Part shown: positions 7,598-17,802 of the stretch, piece after piece
Layout of the letters: each line of letters begins with the position of its first letter
Position numbering within the stretch: the first letter of the stretch is position 1
NCBI GenBank assembly: GCA_024372495.1
Contig: CP099977.1
Location: forward strand, 1,984,001-2,048,000
Origin: Pseudarthrobacter sp. Fe7
GTDB lineage: Bacteria; Actinomycetota; Actinomycetes; Actinomycetales; Micrococcaceae
Reading direction: 5' to 3'
DNA length: 64,000 nt
Notes under the pieces: model-generated
Database searches by the model: none
What the model was told of the DNA's origin: nothing
What the model saw: only the letters and a program-made list of their open reading frames with translations
Translations under genes and position numbers: made by a program

Positions 7598-8844
7598 TTG
7601 ACGGTTTTCAGCGAACTTCGCATGCGCCCCGCAGCGGCCACGGCCAGCGGGTGGAATGCCTCCACCACCGCACGGCTGGTGATCTCGGGAGCGGCCATCT
7701 TTATGCTCCTGGTGGGCGCCAACCTTGCCACGCCGCTGTACCCGCTGCTGCAGGCCAATCTGGGCCTGTCCAGCCTGGAGGTGACCGCTGCGTTCGCCAG
7801 TTACGTCCTGGCGCTGGTGGGAACGCTTCTCCTGGCCGGTCACTGGTCGGACCATATTGGCCGGCGCGCCGCCCTCCTGGTTGCTGTCCTGACCGGGCTG
7901 GCGGGCGGCTGGCTCTTCGCTGAGGCCCAGACGTTGGCCGCCCTGTGCGCCGGCCGGGCCCTGCAGGGTATGGCCGTTGCCCTTGCCACGGGCGCCAGCG
8001 CGGCTGCCTTGCGTGAACTGCTGCCGTCCCGGCCGGAGTGGGCCTCGCGCTTTACGTTGCTGGCGTCTTCGGGGGAGTGGCGGCCGGCCCTGTGATTGGC
8101 GGCCTGCTGTCCCTGCTTCCGGGTGCCACCACCGCGCCGTACGTGGTCCATTCGCTCCTGCTTGCCGCGCTCCTGGTACCGCTCTACCTGATCCGGGCCC
8201 GCCCGGCCATCATGGTTCCGAGGGTGTTCCGGCCGCTGCACGCGCTTGCGCCGCGCCGGCCCTTCGTTTCCCGCCAGGCGAGGGGTGCTTTCTGGCTGGC
8301 GTCCGGCGTCGGCTTCCTCAGCTTTGCGGTTTTTGGCTTCTCGCTGTCGCTGGCCCCGGGTTACTTCGCGCAGGTCCTGGGCACGGACTCCCGGCCGCTG
8401 ATCGGCGTCCTGGCGGGCCTGCCGCTTGGCGCCTCGGCGCTCAGCCAGCTTGTGACCGTTCGCGGCCGCCTGACCGTTCCCGCCGGCCTGGCCGTCCTGG
8501 GCGTTTCCGTCATGCTGCTCGGCGCTGCCGGTGCCTGGCACAATCCTTTGCTGCTGGTGGGCGCCGCCGTGGCCGCAGGAGTGGGGCAGGGGCTGGCATT
8601 CCGGACGGTTTTCAACGACGTCGCAGCCAAGGTGGAACCGGCCCGCCACGCGCAGATCATCAGCACCGTCTACGTCATCACCTACCTGGGCAGCGCCGTG
8701 CCGGTCCTGGGACTTGGCTGGGCAAGTGCCGCGTTCGGGATAGCCGCGGCAGTGCAGGGCTTCGTCCTGCTGTGCGGCACGGCGGCACTTGCGCTGGCCG
8801 CTGCCACGGGGGTCCAGGCGGCAAGGCGGCAGGCCGCCGCCTGA
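7598..8844 (+). CDS. MFS transporter, one apparent one-base deletion
   Basis: A 415-aa, 12-helix major facilitator. Motif A is G-H-W-S-D-H-I-G-R-R-A-A-L-L between helices 2 and 3. The frame changes at the GGG run 8040-8042; one more G joins P-E-W to G-L-A-L-Y-V-A-G-V-F-G-G, giving 416 codons. The TTG at 7598 is used here; ATG 7622 is an in-frame alternative and is plausible because MFS proteins usually have short N-termini. It is divergent from one Lrp-type regulator and convergent with another (8888-9392), an arrangement typical of drug or amino-acid exporters under local control. Substrate unknown. Confidence 0.8.
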
Positions 8845-8887
8845 GGAGTTGCATCGGCAGTGGTCCCGGCGCCGTTCCCCCGGATTA

Positions 8888-9392
8888 TTAGTCCGGGAGC
8901 GGGCCGTGGTTGCCCTGGATGTGCTCGAAAACGAGGGTGGTTTCCGTGTGGCCCACCACGGGGTCGGTGGCCAGGTTGTCCAGCACCCAGTCCCGCAAAT
9001 CTTCCGTGCTTCCGACCGCGATGTGCAGCAGGTAGTCCACCGACCCCGAGGTGTGGAAGGTGGAAAGCACGGCTGGCAGGCGCGGGACACGTGCTGTGAA
9101 GCGGTCGATCTGGTCGCGGTCGTGGGCGCGGAGCCGAACAGCCACCAGTGCCTGCACGGACCTGCCAATGGCTGACAGGCTCAGCTTCGCCTCGTAGCCC
9201 TGCACGATGCCCCGCTCCGAAAGTGCCCGGGTCCGCATCAGGGCGGTGGACGGGGCAATCCCCACCATCTCCGCGAGCCTGCTTGTTGGAGATCCTGGCG
9301 TCGGCCACCAGGGCCGCCAGGAGGCGCTCGTCGATGGCGTCCAGCGGCTCCAGGTGCGCCCCTGGCCTGCTGTTCCTGGCATTCGTACTCAC
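8888..9392 (-). CDS. Lrp/AsnC family regulator, one apparent insertion
   Basis: The reconstructed protein is 167 aa with the Lrp HTH (residues about 15-60) and the RAM domain. The extra base is at 9276-9282 (GAGCTG read as GAGCCTG on the plus strand); removing it turns S-N-K-Q-A-R-G-D into S-N-K-Q-L-A-E-M-V-G-I-A-P-S-T and keeps 168 codons. GTG 9392 is chosen because a good ribosome site (GGAAGGA) precedes it by about 6 bases; TTG 9407 would overlap that site. Function as a local amino-acid-responsive regulator is inferred from family. Confidence 0.82.
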
Positions 9393-9532
9393 GGCGGTTC
9401 CTTCCAAGCGGTCTTCAGTTCATCCTAGACCGCAGAATCGCCGGTATCCGGGCACCGGACACGTGTACCGCCGAACAACCAGACCCTCCTGTCGGCGCAT
9501 GAACCTGAATAATTCGCCCGCAAGGCGAAACG

Positions 9533-10768
9533 TCAGGAGGTGCGCTGCGCCCCGGGATGGACGACGGCGACAGTTGCGGCCGTCAGGCAGGCCAGGACCA
9601 TGACGGCTCCCGCGAGGGCGTTCCAGCCCCAGGCTTGGAAAACCAGCCCGCCGGCCCAGCCCACGAGGCTGGAACCGAGGTAGTAGGCAAGGTTGTACAG
9701 CGACGCCGCCTGCGCCCGGCCGGTCCTTGCGATGGCTCCTGTCCAGCCGGAGCCAATGCTGTGGGCTGCAAAGAAGCCACCGGTAAACAGCACCAGCCCG
9801 GACAGGATAAGTACCAGGGACGGGGCGAGGGTCATGGCCAGTCCGGCCAGGGCGAGGGCAAGACCTGCCAGCAACACATTCCGGCGCCCGTACCGGCTGG
9901 TCATCCCGGCAGCCCACCGGGAGGAGAAAGTGCCCGACAGGTAGGCCAGGAAGATTAGGCTGATTACCGTGGTTGGCAGCCCGAACGGCGCCCCGGACAA
10001 CCGGAAGCCCAGATAGTTGTAGACGGCCACGAACCCGCCCATCATCAGGAATGCCTGCGCATAAAGGGCCAGCAGCCTTGCATTCCGCAGGTGTGCGACC
10101 AGTGTCTTGACCGCGTTGCGGAAGCCCGGGGCCGGGGCGGGGACAAAGCCCTTGGCCCGTGGCACCAGGACCAGGAACGCGACGGCGGCGATTGTCGCCA
10201 GCACAGAAACGGCCAGTGCAGCCGACCGCCAGCCCCAGAGTTCCCCGGCCGGTCCCGCCACCAGCCGCCCGGACAGTCCACCCAAGGTGGTGCCTGCGAC
10301 GTAGCTTCCCGCCGCGAGCGCGGCATGGGCCTTGCTGACTTCCTCATTGAGGTAGGCGATGGCGATGGCGGGAATCCCTCCCAGTGCCATTCCTTCAAGG
10401 AGCCGCAGCACCAGCAGCATGGTGAAGCTGGTGGACATTGGCACCAGCAGCCCCAGGACAGTGGCCGCAGTGATGCCCCACATCATGGCCTTCACCCGGC
10501 CGATCCTGTCAGCCAGGAAGGACCAGGGAATCACCGTGGCGGCGAGTCCCACAGTGGCCAGGGAGATGGTGAGGGCGGCCTCGGCAGCCGTGATGCGTAG
10601 GTCTGACGCGATGAGTGGCAGGACCGCCTGGGTGGAGTAGAGCTGGGCAAACGTGGCCACGCCCGCGCAGGACAGGCCGGCCAGGATCCGGCCATAGTCC
10701 CTGGATCCTTTGGCATGCCCGTTCCTGATCGGGGAAGCGTCAGTGCCGGCGCTTGGATTCTGCGGCAT
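9533..10768 (-). CDS. MFS transporter, YnfM-like
   Basis: A 411-aa major facilitator from ATG 10768 (an in-frame start at 10822 would add 18 residues without hydrophobic character). Twelve predicted helices; motif A is F-L-A-D-R-I-G-R-V-K-A-M-M, and F-A-Q-L-Y-S-T-Q-A-V-L-P in helix 1 is characteristic of the YnfM/AraJ-like group. It is divergent from a LysR-type regulator whose start is 98 bases away, the same pairing as ynfL-ynfM of E. coli. The natural substrate is not known for this group; export of small metabolites or drugs is likely. Confidence 0.87.
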   Translation of the reverse strand: MPQNPSAGTDASPIRNGHAKGSRDYGRILAGLSCAGVATFAQLYSTQAVLPLIASDLRITAAEAALTISLATVGLAATVIPWSFLADRIGRVKAMMWGITAATVLGLLVPMSTSFTMLLVLRLLEGMALGGIPAIAIAYLNEEVSKAHAALAAGSYVAGTTLGGLSGRLVAGPAGELWGWRSAALAVSVLATIAAVAFLVLVPRAKGFVPAPAPGFRNAVKTLVAHLRNARLLALYAQAFLMMGGFVAVYNYLGFRLSGAPFGLPTTVISLIFLAYLSGTFSSRWAAGMTSRYGRRNVLLAGLALALAGLAMTLAPSLVLILSGLVLFTGGFFAAHSIGSGWTGAIARTGRAQAASLYNLAYYLGSSLVGWAGGLVFQAWGWNALAGAVMVLACLTAATVAVVHPGAQRTS

Positions 10769-10866
10769 CAAGCCAGCATAGTCCGCATGCAATGGATGCC
10801 TCCAATGCATGCTTCGTGACAAACTGATAGCAAAATAGAATCATTTGCCGACGTTGAAAGGGCGCC

Positions 10867-11841
10867 ATGGAACCGGACCGCAGGCAGTTGGCCCAGCTTC
10901 TGCCCCTCCTGCCGGTGCTCGCCGAGCCTGGGCCGCACGGAGCATGTGACGGAGACCGCCGAGGTCCTGGGAGTACCCCAGTCGACGGTGAGCAGGGCAC
11001 TGGCGAGGGCCAGCGCCGCCGTCGGCACCGAACTCCTGGTCCGGGAGGGCCGCGGGGTCCGCCTGACGCCTGCCGCCCGCACGCTGCTGCCTTACATCGA
11101 ACAGGCGCTCGCGGAGTTCCAGGCCGGTTTGGACCTGGTCCGGAATGAGTCCCAGGTGGTCAGGGGCACCGTGTCCGTGTCCTTCCAGCACACCTTCGGC
11201 GAAGCCACTCTTCCCCTGCTGATCAGCGCCTTCCGTTCCCGGCATCCCGGGGCGGGGTTCCGGCTCAGCCAGGGCGCCAGGGACACGTGCCTCGGCGAGC
11301 TGTCATCCGGTGCGGCGGACCTTGCCCTGACCGCACCCGTGGCTCCGCCAGGCAAAAACCTCGATTCGGCGCCGCTCTACCGCGAGCCGCTCCGCCTGGT
11401 AGTGCACCACGCCCATCCGCTCGCGCGGCAGGGGATGGCCCGGCTGGCCGATATCCGGACGGAGCCGGTGGTGGTGCTGGGGCCAGGCTACGGGCTGCGT
11501 TCGCTGACGGACGCACTCTTTCGTGAGGCCGGGTACCGCCCGCGCATCGCCTTCGAAAGCCAGGATTCCCACACCGTCCGTGGCCTGGTCTCCGCCGGTC
11601 TTGGCGTGAGCATCCTGCCGCCGGGCGGCGACGCTCCCGGCCGGACCCCCGTCCTGAGACAGGAGACCTCGGGTGGGTGGAGGTGCCACTGGACTCACCA
11701 ATCGCCTTCCGGGACGTGGGCGTGAGCTGGCGTCGCCGGAAACCGGAAACGGAACCGGTTCCCGCCAGGCTTTTCCGGGAGTTGGTGGTAGCCCAGGGGC
11801 CGGGCTTGTTGGCCGGCCTGGTCAGCAGGGCAGGCTATTGA
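10867..11841 (+). CDS. LysR family regulator, one insertion and one deletion
   Basis: A 324-aa LysR-type regulator: N-terminal winged HTH (residues about 5-65, V-P-Q-S-T-V-S-R-A-L-A-R-A) and a periplasmic-binding-like effector domain. Two indels interrupt it: an extra C at 10924-10930 (GAGCTG read as GAGCCTG; correct text A-E-L-G-R-T-E-H-V) and a lost G near 11671-11677, after which the frame V-E-V-P-L-D-S-P-I-A-F-R runs to TGA 11839-11841. The net length is 325 codons. It is divergent from the YnfM-like exporter and probably regulates it and itself from the shared 98-bp region. Confidence 0.82.
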
Positions 11842-11929
11842 GCCGGAAAATTGTCCCACGACGGCGGGCGGCAGCCGGTGCCCCGGCATCGGGGGGCGGC
11901 AAACACCGCGCGCCAAGTACCCTTGTGAC

Positions 11930-12881
11930 GTGGCAAACACCCAGAACCCCTCCGCCAGCCCTGTCGAGCGTCCGGCAGGCGCCCCGGCCAATCCACTGCA
12001 CGGCACCACGATTGGGCTGGACATCGGCGGCACCAAGACGCACGGCATCCGCTTCGAGGAGGGCCTCCCCGTCGCTGACGAATCGGCCGGCAGCTCTAAT
12101 GTCCAGAACGTCAGCCGCGACCAGGCGGCACGCAACCTGGCGGACCTGTTCGCCAAAATCGGCGGCGGTCACGTGGACCGGGTGTACGCGGGGTCCGGCG
12201 GCATCGACACCGATGAGGACGCAGCGGCCCTGGCTGCCCTGATCCAGCCCCTGGCCCCGGAAGCACGCGTCACCGTTGTCCACGACTCCCGCCTGCTGCT
12301 GGCAGCGGGCGGCGCCCCCACGGGTGTGGCGGTCATTGCGGGGACGGGTTCGGCCGCCTGGGGGCGCAGTGCCGGCGGCGGCGAGGCCAGGGCCGGCGGC
12401 TGGGGCTACCTGCTGGGGGATGAAGGCAGCGGCTACTGGCTGGGCAGGGAAGCGGTACGGCACAGCCTGCGCCGGATGAACCAGGGCCTGCCCGTCGACC
12501 AGCTCACGGCCGCCCTCCTGGCGTCCTGCGGGCTGGACCACCCTAACAAGCTCATCGCACTGTTCCACTCACCGGAGACGGGACGGCGCTTCTGGGCGCA
12601 GCAGGCCAGGCACGTTGTCGAAGCAGCGGCCGCCGGGCACCGGGACAGTGCAGTGTTGCTGGACCAGGCCGGGCGGGACCTCGCTGCCCTGGCCGGCCAG
12701 GTGCTGGGCCAGCCTGGACATTGAGGGTCCGGTGATCCTGGGCGGCGGCCTCGGCATGAACGTGGCACCACTGCAGGAGTCATTCCGCCGCAACCTTGCC
12801 GAATCCGGTGTCACGGACGTCAGGGTGCTGGACCAGGAACCGGTGTTCGGCGTGCTGCAGCTGGTCGGAGAACCCGCTTAG
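11930..12881 (+). CDS. BadF/BadG/BcrA/BcrD-type sugar kinase (N-acetylglucosamine kinase-like), one insertion
   Basis: A 316-aa ASKHA-fold kinase. The phosphate-1 motif is G-L-D-I-G-G-T-K-T (residues about 27-35), phosphate-2 is I-A-G-T-G-S-A-A-W, and the G-D-E-G-S-G-Y-W-L-G motif marks the BadF/BcrA family whose relatives phosphorylate N-acetylglucosamine or glucose. The frame is broken at 12710-12716 (CAGCTG read as CAGCCTG); removing one C gives G-Q-L-D-I-E-G-P-V-I-L-G-G-G and 317 codons. GTG start. The gene stands alone between a LysR gene and convergent pirin gene, so the substrate is not shown by context. Confidence 0.82.
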
Positions 12882-12903
12882 CCCACCGATCGTTTGCGGG
12901 GAC

Positions 12904-13895
12904 TCAGGCGGACCGCGGGGAGCGGGGAGCGGGGATGCGGCCGGCCTCCGCCCCGGCGTCAGGGCCGTGGCCGGAAACCAGGCCGTAACGGGCTGCCGCC
13001 ATTTCGGCGTCGGGCAGCCCGGCCTGCGCTTCCCACTCGTCCCGGGCCTGCTCCACTTCGTCGTGGGTGCGGCCCACAAAGTTCCACCACATCAGCAGTT
13101 CCTCACTGAACGGCTCGCCGCCTATCAGCAGGAACCTGGTGCCGGGAAGCCCCTCCATCCTGAGTTCGCTGCGGCCCTTGCCCAGGTAGCCCAGGGGCCC
13201 CCCGGAAGGTCCTGCCCGTCCACCGCCAGGCCGCCGTCGAGCACCAAGATGCCGTGCTCAAAGCCGGGGTTCAGCGGCAACACCGCGTCCCCTTCGCAGG
13301 AAACGTCCGCCCCTACGATTGGCGAAAACACCGTTGCAGGAGAGACCACCCCCGCCAGCTCTCCCACCATGACCGTGGCCGTGAAGCCCCGTCCCGTGGC
13401 ACGCGGCAGTTCCCTGTGCTGTTCGAATGCCGGCTCGCGGTGCCGGTCGCCGGCGGGAAGGGCCACCCAAAGCTGCAGGCCCCGCTGCAGCGGCAATTCC
13501 CCGCCGCCGGCCGGAAGCACGGCGAACTCGGAGTGGGATACGCCGTGGCCTGCTGTCATGATGTTCAGCTCACCCGGACGCACCACCACGTCGCTGCCCA
13601 CGCTGTCCCGGTGGCGGATGTGCCCCGCCAGCGGCCACGTCACTGTCTGCAGCCCAATATGGGGATGGGGAAGGACGGACATCGCGGTCCGGTCCGGGCC
13701 AAAGCTGTCAAGGAAGCACCAGGCCCCGATCGTGGGGAGGCCGCGCTGGGGCAGGGTGCGCTTGACGTTCATGGCGCGGACCCCGCCCAGCGGCACCTCA
13801 CGCTCAGGCCATAGCTGCAGGCACGGCCCGGACGTCCCTCCTGCCGGGGCGGGCGGGCAAACTTCCTCCTGTGGGGAAACTTCCAAGTTGGTCAC
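12904..13895 (-). CDS. Pirin family protein, one apparent deletion
   Basis: A 330-aa bicupin. The N-terminal cupin has the pirin metal motif region P-H-P-H-I-G-L-Q-T-V-T and, later, H-S-E-F-A-V; the C-terminal pirin domain has G-T-R-F-L-L-I-G-G-E-P and W-W-N-F-V-G-R. The frame breaks at the C run 13198-13203; one extra base restores G-G-P-L-G-Y-L-G-K-G-R and 331 codons. Pirins are Fe-binding nuclear or cytosolic proteins, some with quercetinase activity; in bacteria some bind pyruvate dehydrogenase. The partner here is unknown. Convergent with the kinase gene, 22 bases apart. Confidence 0.85.
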
Positions 13896-14133
13896 GCCTC
13901 CACTTTAGGCCCGCCCCCGGCCGCCGGACAGGAGCCCTGCAAGGGTGGATTTCCGGGAAACCCATCCGCCGCGGCCGGGGTACCGAATGGTCACAGTAGG
14001 GATTCCTTTGCGCGGATTAGGGCCTCAGCTGCTGAAGCCTGCCCCCGTTTGGGCTACCGTAACTATCAGCGTGCCTATGGCAATGTCGCGGTGCTGTGCC
14101 CAGCCCGTCCAAGAGAACAGGTAAGTCCGCACC

Positions 14134-15235
14134 ATGGACCAGGCGATGATCGAGTTCCAGAGCGTTACCAAGCAGTACCCGGGCGGCCAGCCGGCCGTGG
14201 ACGGTTTGTCCATGTCCATCGCCAAGGGATCCGTCACTGTCTTCGTGGGCCCTTCCGGCTGCGGGAAGACAACGTCGCTCAGGATGATCAACCGCATGGT
14301 GGAGCCCACCTCAGGGACCATCACCGTGGACGGCCGAGATGTCACCTCTGTACCGGCGGCCGAGCCTGCGCCGGTCCATGGGCTACGTGATGCAGTCGGC
14401 CGGGCTGCTGCCCCACCGTTCGGTCCTGGACAACATTGCAACCGTTCCGCGGCTGAACGGGGTCTCAAAATCGGAGGCCAGAAAGCGGGCGCAGGAGCTT
14501 CTGGACGTGGTGGGACTGGCCCACTCCCTGGGGAGCCGCTACCCGTCGCAGCTTTCCGGCGGCCAGCAACAGCGCGTCGGCGTGGCCCGTGCCCTTGCTG
14601 CAGACCCGCCAGTGCTCCTGATGGATGAGCCGTTCAGCGCAGTGGACCCCGTGGTCCGCGACGAACTGCAGCAGGAGCCTGCTGCGCCTGCAGAAGGACC
14701 TGGCCAAGACCATCGTTTTCGTGACCCACGATATTGATGAAGCCACCATCCTTGGCGACAGGGTTGCAGTCTTCGCTACCGGCGGCAAATTGGCCCAGTA
14801 CGCGGCGCCGGAGGAGATCCTGCGGGCGCCGGCAAACAACTTCGTTGCCTCCTTCGTGGGGAGGGACCGCGGGTTCCGCCACCTGGGCTTCACCCCGTCC
14901 GACGGCGTGGTGATCCACCCGGTGCCCACCATCATCAGGACCTCCGGGGGAACCAGTCGGATTCCAGGGCCGCGGGCGGCTGGCAGTTGGTGGTGGATGC
15001 GGACAAGCATCCGCTGGGCTGGTCGGCGCCCGGCACGGAGACTGAACTTGTTCCCGGCGGCTCGCTGTTCCGGCCGGGCGAGAGCCTCCGCCGGGCCCTG
15101 GACGCTGCCCTGTCCTCCCCATCCGGCCTTGGCGTCGCAGTGGATGCCGATGGCACGGTCCTGGGCGTGGTCCGCGGCGGTGAGGTCCTGGCATTGATTG
15201 AGGAAGCGCGCCAGGTGCGGCAGGCTGCGCTCTGA
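14134..15235 (+). CDS. Osmoprotectant ABC transporter ATP-binding protein (OpuCA/ProV-like), three indels
   Basis: A 366-aa ATPase: Walker [10 protein letters not shown] near residue 40, signature L-S-G-G-Q-Q-Q-R, Walker [12 protein letters not shown], then a C-terminal CBS-type regulatory region, as in OpuCA. It powers uptake of glycine betaine, choline or carnitine with the next three genes. Extra bases at 14362-14368 and 14675-14681 (both GAGCTG read as GAGCCTG) and a lost G at 14946-14950 split it; corrected length is 367 codons. Its TGA overlaps the ATG of the permease gene (ATGA), showing translational coupling. Confidence 0.88.
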
Positions 15236-15957
15236 TGGAATGGTTCCTCGCCAACACCGGCATGATCCTGGAGCGCGGCGGCCAGCACCTGGTGCTGGCA
15301 CTCGTTCCCATGGTCCTGGGCCTGCTCATTTCCATCCCGCTGGCGCAGGTGGCCCGGCAGAACAGTGCCCTCCGCTCCGTGGTTCTGACCGCGTCCTCCC
15401 TCCTGTACACCATCCCGTCGCTGGCGCTGTTCATCATCCTCCCCACCATCCTGGGCAGCCGGATCCTGGATCCCCTCAATGTGGTGGTTGCACTGACCAT
15501 CTACGCCGTGGCGCTGCTGGTGCGCGCGGCCCTGGACGCCTTTGATTCCGTGGATGCGGACGTCAGCCAGGCAGCACAGGCAATGGGGTTCAAGCCGCTG
15601 GCGCGGTTCCTGCAGGTTGACCTGCCGCTCTCTTTGCCGGTCATGTTCGCCGGATTGCGGGTGGTGTCCGTCAGCAACATCTCCCTGGTCAGCGTTGCGG
15701 CCCTGCTGGGCATCGGCAACCTGGGCATGCTCTTCACCGACGGACTCCAGCGCGACTTCGTCACCGAGGTAGTGGTGGGCATCATCGCCATCCTGGTCCT
15801 CGCGCTGCTGATGGATGCCGTCCTTGTCCTCCTGGAGCGCATCCTCACCCCGTGGGAGAGGGCCGCGAGCCCGCAGGACCACGGCACCCACCGACTCCCA
15901 TCGGGAACACCTGCCGCAGCTGGACGGGCCACGGCCCCGGCGGGTGAAGCAGCATGA
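15235..15957 (+). CDS. Osmoprotectant ABC transporter permease (OpuCB-like)
   Basis: A 240-aa inner-membrane permease with about five or six helices and the binding-protein-dependent transport loop (S-Q-A-A-Q-A-M-G-F-K-P-L) that docks on the ATPase. Proteins of this type work as a pair with the second permease gene immediately downstream. The start overlaps the upstream stop (ATGA at 15233-15237) and its own stop overlaps the next start (ATGA at 15954-15957). Nothing is interrupted. Family and operon context make the osmoprotectant role likely; the exact substrate is unknown. Confidence 0.88.
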   Translation: MEWFLANTGMILERGGQHLVLALVPMVLGLLISIPLAQVARQNSALRSVVLTASSLLYTIPSLALFIILPTILGSRILDPLNVVVALTIYAVALLVRAALDAFDSVDADVSQAAQAMGFKPLARFLQVDLPLSLPVMFAGLRVVSVSNISLVSVAALLGIGNLGMLFTDGLQRDFVTEVVVGIIAILVLALLMDAVLVLLERILTPWERAASPQDHGTHRLPSGTPAAAGRATAPAGEAA

Positions 15958-16701
15958 GCAACGTCTTCTCCGATACCTTCGACTGGCTGGCCGATCCCCT
16001 GCACTGGGCCGGAAGTATGGGCATCCCGGTCCGGCTGGGCGAGCACCTGCAGTACACCGCGCTGGTCATGCTGATTGCCACCGCCATCGCAGTTCCCGTC
16101 GGGCTGTTCGTCGGCCATACGGGAAAGGGCAGGGTGGCCGTCGTGGCGCTGGCCGGCGCCCTGCGGGCCCTGCCAACCCTGGGCCTGCTCATCCTGTTCG
16201 TGCTGCTGGCCGGCATCGGGTTGATGCCCCCGGTCTGGGCCCTGGTGATCCTCACCGTGCCCCCGCTCCTGGCCGGCACCTACGCGGGCATCTCCAGCGT
16301 GGACCGCAACGTGGTGGACGCCGCCCGTGCCATGGGTATGACCGAACTGCAGGTCCTGTTCCGCGCGGAGCCTGCCCAACGCCCTCACCGTCATGTTCGG
16401 CGGCTTCCGGACCGGTGTTCTGCAGGTGGTCGCCACCGTGTCCGTGGTTGCCTACATTAACCTGGGTGGCCTGGGCCGGTACCTCTTTGACGGACTGGTC
16501 CTCAGCGACTTCCCCCAGATGCTGGGAGGTTCCCTCCTCATCGCCGCGCTGGCCATCGTCGTCGACCTTGTCCTGTCCCTTTTCCAGAGGCTGTTCCTGA
16601 CACCAGGGGCCTCAAAGCTGTCCCGCCGCAGCCAGGAGGCTGCGGTTGATCTCACAGACCCCGTTGTCGCGGAGACTGTTGTACAAGGAGGTAAGTCATG
16701 A
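15954..16701 (+). CDS. Osmoprotectant ABC transporter permease (OpuCD-like), one insertion
   Basis: A 248-aa second permease of the OpuC-type system with the coupling loop D-A-A-R-A-M-G-M-T-E. An extra C at 16368-16374 (GAGCTG read as GAGCCTG) breaks the frame exactly after the loop; corrected text is F-R-A-E-L-P-N-A-L-T-V-M, the conserved L-P-x-A-L motif, and the length becomes 249 codons. Its stop overlaps the start of the binding-protein gene by four bases, and a good ribosome site (AAGGAGG) lies just before that start. Confidence 0.87.
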
Positions 16702-17660
16702 AAGATAGCCGTCCCCAGCACCTCGGCAGGCGCGCATTCAGCGGCCTGGCCGCCGGGCTTGGCCTGGCTGTGGCGCTGTCCGCCTGCGGTGGATCATCCG
16801 ATCCACTGAAGAACGCTCCGGCATCCAGCGCCGGAGCTTCCGGAGGTGCCACATCGCTGGTCGTGGGCTCCGCGGACTTCCCGGAGAGCCAGATCATCGC
16901 TGAACTGTATGCCGGTGCGCTCAACGCCAACGGCATCACCGCCACCACCAAACCGAACATCGGTTCCCGCGAGGTCTACTACAAGGCCGTCCAGGATGGT
17001 TCGGTGGATGTGGTGCCGGACTACAGCGGCAACCTGCTGCTGTACGTGAACAAGGAAGCCAAGGAAGTGTCCGCAGGGGACATTGCCAAGGCCCTGCCGG
17101 GCAAGCTGCCCGACGGGCTCGGCGTCCTGGATGCTTCAAAGGCTGAAGACAAGGACGCCATGGTGGTCACCAAGGCAACCGCGGAGAAGTACCAGCTGAA
17201 GTCCATTGAGGACCTGGCCAAGGTCTGCGGCGAGATCGTCGTTGGAGCGCCCGCCACCTTCGCCGAGCGCGCTTACGGGCTGCCCGGACTGAAGAAGAAC
17301 TACAACTGCGAGCCCAAGAAACTTGAGCCATTCAGCGACGGCGGCGGCCCGGTGACGCTCAAGGCGCTGCTGGAAAACCAGGTGCAGGTAGCCGATATCT
17401 ACACCACCACACCGTCCATCGCGGACAACGACCTTGTGGTGCTGGACGATCCCAAGAACAACTTCATCGCCCAGCAGGTCCTGCCGCTTTACAACAAGGC
17501 CAAGATGACGGACAAGGCCAAGCAGGCGCTGAACTCGGTGTCCAGCACCCTCACCACGGATGACCTGATCAACCTCAACCGGGCGGTCAGTGGAAGCCAG
17601 AAGCAGGACGCCAAGGCTGCAGCAGCCGCCTGGCTGAAGGACAAGGGGATCGTCAAGTAG
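16698..17660 (+). CDS. Osmoprotectant ABC transporter substrate-binding lipoprotein (OpuCC-like)
   Basis: A 320-aa lipoprotein: twin-arginine-like basic N-terminus (G-R-R-A-F-S-G-L), hydrophobic core, and lipobox L-S-A-C with Cys near residue 30. The mature part is an OpuAC/OsmF-type binding domain (V-V-G-S-A-D-F-P-E-S-Q-I, then P-D-Y-S-G-N-L). It captures the quaternary-amine osmolyte and delivers it to the two permeases. It is the last gene of the four-gene operon, and a strong terminator begins 45 bases after its stop. Intact frame. Confidence 0.9.
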   Translation: MKDSRPQHLGRRAFSGLAAGLGLAVALSACGGSSDPLKNAPASSAGASGGATSLVVGSADFPESQIIAELYAGALNANGITATTKPNIGSREVYYKAVQDGSVDVVPDYSGNLLLYVNKEAKEVSAGDIAKALPGKLPDGLGVLDASKAEDKDAMVVTKATAEKYQLKSIEDLAKVCGEIVVGAPATFAERAYGLPGLKKNYNCEPKKLEPFSDGGGPVTLKALLENQVQVADIYTTTPSIADNDLVVLDDPKNNFIAQQVLPLYNKAKMTDKAKQALNSVSSTLTTDDLINLNRAVSGSQKQDAKAAAAAWLKDKGIVK

Positions 17661-17704
17661 GTTACCGTTGCCTGCCCGCGGGGGCAGGGACACGTTGGTG
17701 ATGA

Positions 17705-17747
17705 CGACGGCGGCTGCCGGACTTTGAAGGTCCGGCAGCCGCCGTCG
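17705..17747 (+). terminator. Strong terminator of the OpuC-type operon
   Basis: A perfect 18-bp stem (5' arm 17705-17722, 3' arm 17730-17747) closing a 7-nt loop TTTGAAG. It separates the transporter operon from alaA. Confidence 0.85.
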
Positions 17748-17802
17748 GCCATGTGGCGGATGTCTCAACGGCCATGCATCCTTCCTGTGGCATATTTGAG
17801 TG

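Noticed and set aside
13896..14133. ydaO-type (c-di-AMP) riboswitch ahead of the osmoprotectant operon
   Set aside because: The gap has some GC-rich inverted repeats, but I cannot find the conserved ydaO core segments. A covariance-model search would be needed to overturn this.
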